This document shows positions 4,627 through 8,988 of a DNA stretch of 8,988 nucleotides, in pieces (the stretch's first letter is position 1; every line of letters begins with the position of its first letter). A program made the position numbers and the translations under genes. Under the pieces are notes generated by a model that was not told the DNA's origin, searched no databases, and worked only from the letters and a program-made list of their open reading frames with translations. Source of the DNA: Pseudomonadota bacterium. Its GTDB lineage: Bacteria > Pseudomonadota > Alphaproteobacteria > Caulobacterales > Caulobacteraceae. Where the stretch lies: NCBI GenBank assembly GCA_023416055.1, contig JAEZIH010000023.1:1-8988 (forward strand). The letters are read 5' to 3'.

Positions 4627-5797
4627 CCGCACTCCATGCAGCCAGACCGCGCTCAAGGTCGGCGATCAGATCGGCGGGGGCCTCGAGGCCGACGTGGAGG
4701 CGAAGAAGTTCGCCCTCCAGCGCCGGCGGCGTCTGGCGGAAGGCCAGCTGGCCCGTTTCGTGGGTGATCAGGCTCTCGAAGCCGCCCCAGGAATAGCCGA
4801 GGCCGAACAGTTTCAGCGCCGACATCAGGGCGTGGGCGGCGTCCTCGGAGCCGCCGTTCATCACCACCCCGAAAATGGAGGCGGCGCCCGCATAGTCCCG
4901 GCGCCATAGGCCGTGGCCGGGCGCGCCGGGGAGGGCGGGGTAGAGCACCCGGTCGACCTCAGGACGCGCTCGCAGCCATCCGGCCACCTGCAGGGCCGAG
5001 CGAGCCTGCTCGGCGTAGCGAAGCGGCAGGGTGCGCAAGCCGCGCAGGGCCAGCCAGGCGTCGTCGGGCGAGACGCGCCAGCCGAGATCCTCGATCGTTT
5101 CGGCGACAGACCGCCCAATGGCCGGATCGGCGGCCGCGATCGAACCCATCAGCAGGTCGGAGTGGCCACCGACGTATTTGGTCACCGCCTGGACGCTGAC
5201 ATCGACGCCGTGCTGCAGCGGACGGAAGGCGAGGCCGGCGGCCCAGGTGTTGTCCATGACGGTGAGCACGCCGCGCTCGCGACAGGCTGCGGCGAGGGCG
5301 GGAATATCCACGAGCTCAAAGGTCAGGGAAGCGGGGGCTTCGATCAGGAGCAGCCGCGTATGCTCGCCGAAGCCCTCGAGAATCCCGTCGACGGAGGCGT
5401 CCGGCGCGTGGAAGCGGGTCGAGACGCCACGCGCCTTCATGTGCCGGTTCAGGAAGCGCCGACTCGGTCCGTAGAGGGCGTCGGTCGCCACCACTTCGTC
5501 ACCGGGGCGGAGCAGGGCCGTCAGCGGCACGGTGACAGCGGCCAGGCCGGACGGCACCAGCCAGGCGTCCTTCGCCCCCTCGAGATCAGCGAGGGCCCGG
5601 CGCAGTTCGCGTGCGGCGGTCAGGTCCTCGATGCCGTAGACCGGGCCGGCCGCGTCGTCGCGCATCCCGCCTGGCGCGTCGTTGAGCAGAGTCGAGGCGC
5701 GCTCGACCGGCGGGCTGACCGGACGGCGGCCTGCGCCCCGGCGGGTAGCTGACGCTATCAGACGCGTGCGCGGCTGGCGGTCGGAAGGATCGGACAT
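4616..5797 (-). CDS. metC: Cystathionine beta-lyase-like PLP enzyme (Cys/Met metabolism family)
   Basis: A 393-residue fold-type I PLP enzyme of the Cys/Met metabolism family, closest in motifs and length to MetC (E. coli 395 residues). MetC cleaves cystathionine to homocysteine, pyruvate and ammonia in methionine synthesis. Key positions are the P-S-G-L-A-A phosphate loop (82-87), Tyr109 stacking on PLP, Asp182 in D-N-T-W-A-A-G pairing with the pyridine N, Lys207 in V-T-K-Y-V-G-G-H-S-D as Schiff-base lysine, and Arg366 in L-R-L-H-V-G-L-E binding the substrate carboxylate. The Tyr-x-Arg motif, whose Arg reaches the neighbour's PLP phosphate, reads Tyr54-Gly-Ile here. The ATG at 5797 is chosen; a TTG at 5833 would add 12 residues. 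Neither has a well-placed Shine-Dalgarno sequence. Specificity (MetC, PatB-like C-S lyase or gamma-lyase) is less certain than the family. Confidence 0.85.
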   Translation of the reverse strand: MSDPSDRQPRTRLIASATRRGAGRRPVSPPVERASTLLNDAPGGMRDDAAGPVYGIEDLTAARELRRALADLEGAKDAWLVPSGLAAVTVPLTALLRPGDEVVATDALYGPSRRFLNRHMKARGVSTRFHAPDASVDGILEGFGEHTRLLLIEAPASLTFELVDIPALAAACRERGVLTVMDNTWAAGLAFRPLQHGVDVSVQAVTKYVGGHSDLLMGSIAAADPAIGRSVAETIEDLGWRVSPDDAWLALRGLRTLPLRYAEQARSALQVAGWLRARPEVDRVLYPALPGAPGHGLWRRDYAGAASIFGVVMNGGSEDAAHALMSALKLFGLGYSWGGFESLITHETGQLAFRQTPPALEGELLRLHVGLEAPADLIADLERGLAAWSAAIR

Positions 5798-5815
5798 GGG
5801 GCGGCCGGTCGAGGG

Positions 5816-5844
5816 TTGCGGTTCAGCCTCCAAAGGCCTCTAAA
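5816..5844 (+). promoter_or_regulatory. Candidate promoter of the binding-protein/symporter unit
   Basis: TTGCGG at 5816-5821 and TCTAAA at 5839-5844 are spaced by 17 nt, predicting a start near 5851 and a leader of about 33 nt. It lies in the 86-bp divergent gap between the MetC-like gene and the binding-protein gene. It is a fair but not strong sigma-70 match. Confidence 0.4.
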
Positions 5845-5883
5845 CAGGCGGGGGGCGCAAGGTCTGGCTTTGACGAGGCGCGG

Positions 5884-6990
5884 ATGCGGATTGAGGCGGT
5901 GCGGCGGACGACGGCGGGAACCTTTATGCTGGCGCTCGCCCTCACGGCGGCGGCTTGCGGCCCTCGCGAACGCCTCGACGAGACCGAAACGGAGCCCGTC
6001 GTCGCGGCCACCGAGGCCCCGGAGTTCGCCAGCGCCACGCTGGATGCGATCAAGCGGCGCGGACGGCTGAACTGCGGCGTCCACGAAGGCCTGGTCGGCT
6101 TCGCCTTCACCGACAACCGCGGCCAGTGGCGAGGGTTCGACGCGGACTTCTGCCGCGCCCTCGCGGCGGCGGTGCTCGGCGACTCCAACGCCGTGCGCTT
6201 TGTGCCTCTGACCTCCAGCCAGCGCTTTGACGCCCTGCGGGGCGGCCGCGTTGACGTGCTGTGGCGCGCCACCTCCTGGACCATGTCGCGGGAGATCGCC
6301 GAAGGCGTCCGCTTCGCGGGGGTCAATTATTACGACGGCCAAGGCTTCCTTGTGCGCCGCGCCCTCGACCTGGCCAGCGCCCAGGAGCTGAACGGGGCGC
6401 GGGTATGCGTGCAGCGCGAAACCACCTCGGAGCTGAATGTCGCTGACTTCTTCCGCGCCCGCGGCCTGGAATACCGGGCCGTGGTCGTTGCGAATGAGGA
6501 GGCGGCGCGCAGCGCCTACGCCCGCGAGGAATGCGACGCCTTCAGCGCCGATATCTCGGCTCTGGCGGCCGCCCGGACCCTCCTGCCGAATCCGGAACAG
6601 CACGCCATCCTGCCGGACGTCATCTCCAAGGAGCCCCTCGGGCCGGCGGTGAAGCGAGGCGACGAATCCTGGACCTCGATCGTGCGCTGGACCCTCAACG
6701 CCCTTGTCCTCGCCGAGGAGCTGGGCGTCACCGCCGAGAACGCCGACCGCCTGGCGAAGGAGTCGCGCGATCCGCAGATTCGCCGCTTGCTGGGAACCGA
6801 GGGGGACCTTGGCCCGACCATGGGCCTGTCCCGCGAGTGGGCGAAGAAGGCTATCGAAGCCTCTGGCAACTATGGGGAAATCTTCTCCCGCAATCTCGGG
6901 CCGGATTCCTCGCTCGACCTCGCCCGCGGGCTTAACGCACAATGGCGCGCTCGGCCGGGCGGCTTGATCTACGCTCTGCCCATCCGATAA
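5884..6990 (+). CDS. AapJ/BztA-type amino-acid-binding lipoprotein (ABC substrate-binding protein family)
   Basis: A 368-residue periplasmic binding protein of the SBP family 3, general L-amino acid (AapJ/BztA) type. Residues 1-25 form a signal peptide with positive n-region, hydrophobic core and L-T-A-A-A-Cys25, a relaxed lipobox (Ala at -3), so it is probably an anchored lipoprotein. The mature part starts with a ~25-residue acidic linker. It then shows family marks: R-G-R-L-N-C-G-V, G-F-D-A-D-F-C-R-A-L-A-A-A-V, W-R-A-T-S-W-T-M-S-R (127-136, the ligand-binding strand), Y-Y-D-G-Q-G-F-L-V-R, V-I-S-K-E-P-L-G-P-A-V and a C-terminal G-N-Y-G-E-I-F-x-R-N-L-G with A-R-G-L-N-A-Q-W. The start has GAGG 5 nt upstream. 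No permease or ABC ATPase follows; instead a DAACS symporter begins 28 nt later. Likely ligand: amino acids, perhaps acidic ones given the neighbour (inference). Confidence 0.9.
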   Translation: MRIEAVRRTTAGTFMLALALTAAACGPRERLDETETEPVVAATEAPEFASATLDAIKRRGRLNCGVHEGLVGFAFTDNRGQWRGFDADFCRALAAAVLGDSNAVRFVPLTSSQRFDALRGGRVDVLWRATSWTMSREIAEGVRFAGVNYYDGQGFLVRRALDLASAQELNGARVCVQRETTSELNVADFFRARGLEYRAVVVANEEAARSAYAREECDAFSADISALAAARTLLPNPEQHAILPDVISKEPLGPAVKRGDESWTSIVRWTLNALVLAEELGVTAENADRLAKESRDPQIRRLLGTEGDLGPTMGLSREWAKKAIEASGNYGEIFSRNLGPDSSLDLARGLNAQWRARPGGLIYALPIR

Positions 6991-7018
6991 CGAGGCGGCC
7001 GACAGCCCCGGGGGACCA

Positions 7019-8329
7019 ATGGAAACGACCAAACGCGGCGGGATTCCGCTCTATCTGTGGATGCTGCTCGGCTTCGTGGTCGGCCTCGGCGGTGGACTCT
7101 ACGTCAACCTGACCGGTCAGGTGGTCATCCCCGCGGTGATGGACGTCATCGTCGCCATCGGCCAGATATTCCTGCGGCTGCTGTTCATGCTGGTCCTGCC
7201 GCTGCTGTTCTCAGCGCTCGCCGTGGGCGTGGCCGAGATGGGCGACCTCAGGTCACTGGGACGGGTCGGTTACAAGACCCTGCTGTTCACCATTCTGGTC
7301 TCGGCGATCGCGGTCGCCATCGGCCTCGGCATGGTCAATCTGTTCCAGCCGGGCGCGGGCGTGGATCGCGAACTGGCCGACCAGCTGCTGGCCCAGGGCG
7401 CGGCGGGCGCCTCCTCGATCGTCGGCAACGCGCCGAAGAGCATCGAGGCCGGCCAGTTCTTCCTCGACATGATCCCCTCGAACGTCGTCACCGCCGCGTC
7501 CGAGAACCAGATCCTGCCGGTCATGGTCTTCGCCCTGATCTTCGGCATCGGCATGGTCATGGCCAGGTCGCCCGCCACCGACCGTCTGCAGGAGACGCTG
7601 CAGGGGCTGTTCGAGGTGATGATGAAACTCATCAACCTCGTCATCAAACTGGCCCCGATCGCCATCGCGGCGCTGATGTTCAACCTGGCCGCGGTGTTCG
7701 GCTGGGACCTGCTGGTTCGCCTCGGCGCCTACGCCGCCGTGGCCGTCGGGGCCATGGCGATCCACATGTTCGTGGTCTATCCGCTGCTGGTCTGGCTGTT
7801 CGGCGGCATGAGCCCCCTGCGCTTCTTCAACGGCATCCGCGAGCCCTTCGTGGTCGCCTTCTCGACCGCCTCGTCCAACGCCACCCTGCCGATCGCCATG
7901 CAGGCGGCCGAGGAGAAGCTGAAGCTGCCCAAGCGCATCTCGCGCTTCGTCCTGACCGTCGGCGCCACCGCCAACCAGAACGGCACCGCCCTGTTCGAGG
8001 GTGTGACAGTGCTGTTTCTGGCCCAGTTCTTCGGCGTCGACTTGAGCCTCCAGCAGCAGCTTGTGGTGATGCTGGTCTGCATCCTTGGCGGCATCGGTAC
8101 GGCGGGGGTCCCGGCCGGGTCCCTGCCGGTCATCGCCCTGATCCTCGCCATGGTGGGGGTGCCTCCGGAGGGCATCGGCCTGGTGCTGGGCGTCGACCGA
8201 TTCCTCGACATGTGCCGCACGACGCTGAACGTGACCGGCGACCTGGTGGCCGCCACCGTGGTGTCGCGCGGCGAGAGCGACGAGATCGTGCCGCCCGACG
8301 CCGTCGAGCCGGTCGCCCCGCCTCCCTAG
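7019..8329 (+). CDS. Dicarboxylate/amino acid:cation symporter (DAACS, GltP/GltPh-like)
   Basis: A 436-residue inner-membrane elevator transporter, similar in length to GltPh (about 420), with about eight membrane helices and two re-entrant hairpins. HP1 shows S-T-A-S-S-N-A-T-L-P (282-291), TM7 reads N-Q-N-G-T-A-L (319-325), HP2 G-G-I-G-T-A-G-V-P-A-G (357-367) and TM8 D-R-F-L-D-M-C-R-T-T-L-N-V-T-G-D (393-408). Asp397, Arg400, Thr401 and Asn404 match GltPh Asp394, Arg397, Thr398 and Asn401, so an acidic amino acid or C4-dicarboxylate is the likely substrate. Asp393 and Asp408 match sodium-site Asp390 and Asp405. The TM7 motif has Asn321 where GltPh has Asp312, and Gln320 in place of the Met. 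It is co-directional with the binding-protein gene (28-nt gap; a GGGGA lies close to the ATG). A Pro/Val/Glu-rich tail ends it, and its stop overlaps the convergent ABC gene by 4 bp. Confidence 0.93.
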   Translation: METTKRGGIPLYLWMLLGFVVGLGGGLYVNLTGQVVIPAVMDVIVAIGQIFLRLLFMLVLPLLFSALAVGVAEMGDLRSLGRVGYKTLLFTILVSAIAVAIGLGMVNLFQPGAGVDRELADQLLAQGAAGASSIVGNAPKSIEAGQFFLDMIPSNVVTAASENQILPVMVFALIFGIGMVMARSPATDRLQETLQGLFEVMMKLINLVIKLAPIAIAALMFNLAAVFGWDLLVRLGAYAAVAVGAMAIHMFVVYPLLVWLFGGMSPLRFFNGIREPFVVAFSTASSNATLPIAMQAAEEKLKLPKRISRFVLTVGATANQNGTALFEGVTVLFLAQFFGVDLSLQQQLVVMLVCILGGIGTAGVPAGSLPVIALILAMVGVPPEGIGLVLGVDRFLDMCRTTLNVTGDLVAATVVSRGESDEIVPPDAVEPVAPPP

Positions 8330-8988
8330 GGGCGGGCGTTCCGGCCGGTCATCGCCGCATACAGGTCTGCCTCGAAGGCGGCGACGTCCCCTCGGAGGCC
8401 CGGCAGGGCGCCGGCCTTGTACCGCCGCAGCAGCTGGCCCTCATGCAGGACCATGCCCTCGCTGCAGTTGAGCACGAAGGCGGCGGCGTCGTGCAGGGTG
8501 GTGATCACCGTGCGACCCTCGGCTACGGCCTGACGGAGCAGTCTCCGCAGGTCGTGTGCGGCGATCGGATCCAGCCAGTTGAACGGCTCGTCCAGCACCA
8601 GCACCGGACGCTCGCCGATGAAGGCGGCGTATACCGCCAGCCGCTGCCGCATGCCGGAGGACATGGCGGCGATGCGAAGGCCCAGCAGCGGTTCGACACC
8701 CAGCCCTTCACGGACCGCTTGGGAGAGGCGGGGCTCGCCGCCGCGGGACAGGCCCAGCAGGTCGACAAGATCGCCGCCGGTCAGCAGGCCGGGCAAGTCC
8801 GCTTGTTCGGGCATGAAGCCGACGCGTCGGCCGCGCGCGCGACGATCCAGTTTCTCGCCCTCGATCAGGATCGCGCCCTCAGTGGGCTCGAGCCGTCCGG
8901 CGAGGGTGCGGAGCAGGGTGGTCTTGCCACTGCCGTTCACTCCGAGCACGCCGAACCAGCCGCCGGCCGGCGCCTCGAAGCTCAGGCG
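8326..8988 (-). CDS. ABC transporter ATP-binding protein, 5' end beyond the window
   Basis: The last 220 residues of an ABC ATPase; the frame stays open to the window edge. Visible motifs in order are Walker A G-V-N-G-S-G-K-T-T (residues 16-24 of the visible part), a Q-loop F-M-P-E-Q, a variant signature M-S-S-G-M-R-Q-R-L, Walker B V-L-V-L-D-E-P with F-N-W-L-D-P as D-loop, and the H-loop T-T-L-H-D. The GTG at 8949 sits inside the P-loop context and is not a start; at least 13 further codons precede it here. The compact size, the M-S-S-G-M-R-Q-R signature and the short C-terminal tail resemble ATPases of ABC-2 type exporters rather than amino-acid importers. A membrane partner would lie beyond the right edge if the operon begins there. 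It is convergent with the symporter gene and shares its stop region. Confidence 0.93.
   Translation of the reverse strand, partial: RLSFEAPAGGWFGVLGVNGSGKTTLLRTLAGRLEPTEGAILIEGEKLDRRARGRRVGFMPEQADLPGLLTGGDLVDLLGLSRGGEPRLSQAVREGLGVEPLLGLRIAAMSSGMRQRLAVYAAFIGERPVLVLDEPFNWLDPIAAHDLRRLLRQAVAEGRTVITTLHDAAAFVLNCSEGMVLHEGQLLRRYKAGALPGLRGDVAAFEADLYAAMTGRNARP

Noticed and set aside
5798..5833. TTG start of the MetC-like gene at 5833
   Set aside because: The extra 12 residues are not typical of the family, TTG is rare as a start, and the GGAGG there overlaps the TTG itself, so it cannot serve that codon.
5758..7032. Long minus-strand open frame (424 codons) opposite the binding-protein gene
   Set aside because: It is antisense to a well-supported AapJ-type protein, with no motif of its own and a shadow-type composition.
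8326..8949. Complete ABC ATPase starting at the GTG at 8949
   Set aside because: That codon is directly in front of the P-loop, and the frame continues with plausible ABC sequence (L-S-F-E-A-P-A-G-G-W-F-G-V) to the window edge, so the gene is truncated by the window.
8326..8988. The ABC ATPase as partner of the amino-acid-binding lipoprotein
   Set aside because: It is on the opposite strand, convergent, belongs to a different transcription unit, and its signature and size look like an ABC-2 exporter ATPase rather than an AapP/GlnQ-type importer ATPase.

Overview
This is a GC-rich, densely coded stretch, most likely from the chromosome of an alphaproteobacterium. The order Caulobacterales (Caulobacter, Phenylobacterium, Brevundimonas) is my guess, from codon and residue style, the RecO and exonuclease III types, the CCA-encoded tRNA-Arg and the AapJ-type binding protein. 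The genus is inference. I see no transposase, integrase, phage gene or CRISPR array; the window reads as ordinary chromosome with a few accessory-type operons.

Region 1 (4-1849, minus strand) is a four-gene operon. An ArsR-type repressor comes first, followed by two different SRPBCC/AHSA1-type proteins and a PhnB-like VOC protein. The repressor and the first SRPBCC gene overlap by 17 bp. In front of the repressor lie two copies of a 12-bp AACC-N4-GGTT operator-like palindrome, exactly 38 bp apart. They cover the -35 and the -10/start of a plausible promoter, which is a simple autorepression layout. Region 2 (1969-3184, plus) holds a divergent SnoaL-like (NTF2-fold) protein and then recO. Region 3 (3236-4626, plus) holds tRNA-Arg(UCU), an exonuclease III-type enzyme with a GTG start, and a small basic coiled-coil protein whose ATG follows the exonuclease stop by 2 nt.

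Region 4 (4616-5797, minus) is a MetC-like PLP enzyme, convergent with and overlapping the coiled-coil gene by 11 bp. Region 5 (5884-8329, plus) pairs an AapJ-type amino-acid-binding lipoprotein with a DAACS-family cation symporter. No ABC permease or ABC ATPase accompanies the binding protein on its strand. The symporter keeps the acidic-substrate residues of GltPh but has Asn where GltPh has the sodium-site Asp312. Region 6 (8326 to the window edge, minus) is the 3' part of an ABC ATPase gene whose stop shares a CTAG with the symporter stop.

The two observations most worth following are the binding-protein/secondary-symporter pair and the doubled operator of the ArsR-SRPBCC-SRPBCC-VOC operon. 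Most of the rest is conserved housekeeping (recO, tRNA, exonuclease III, MetC-like).
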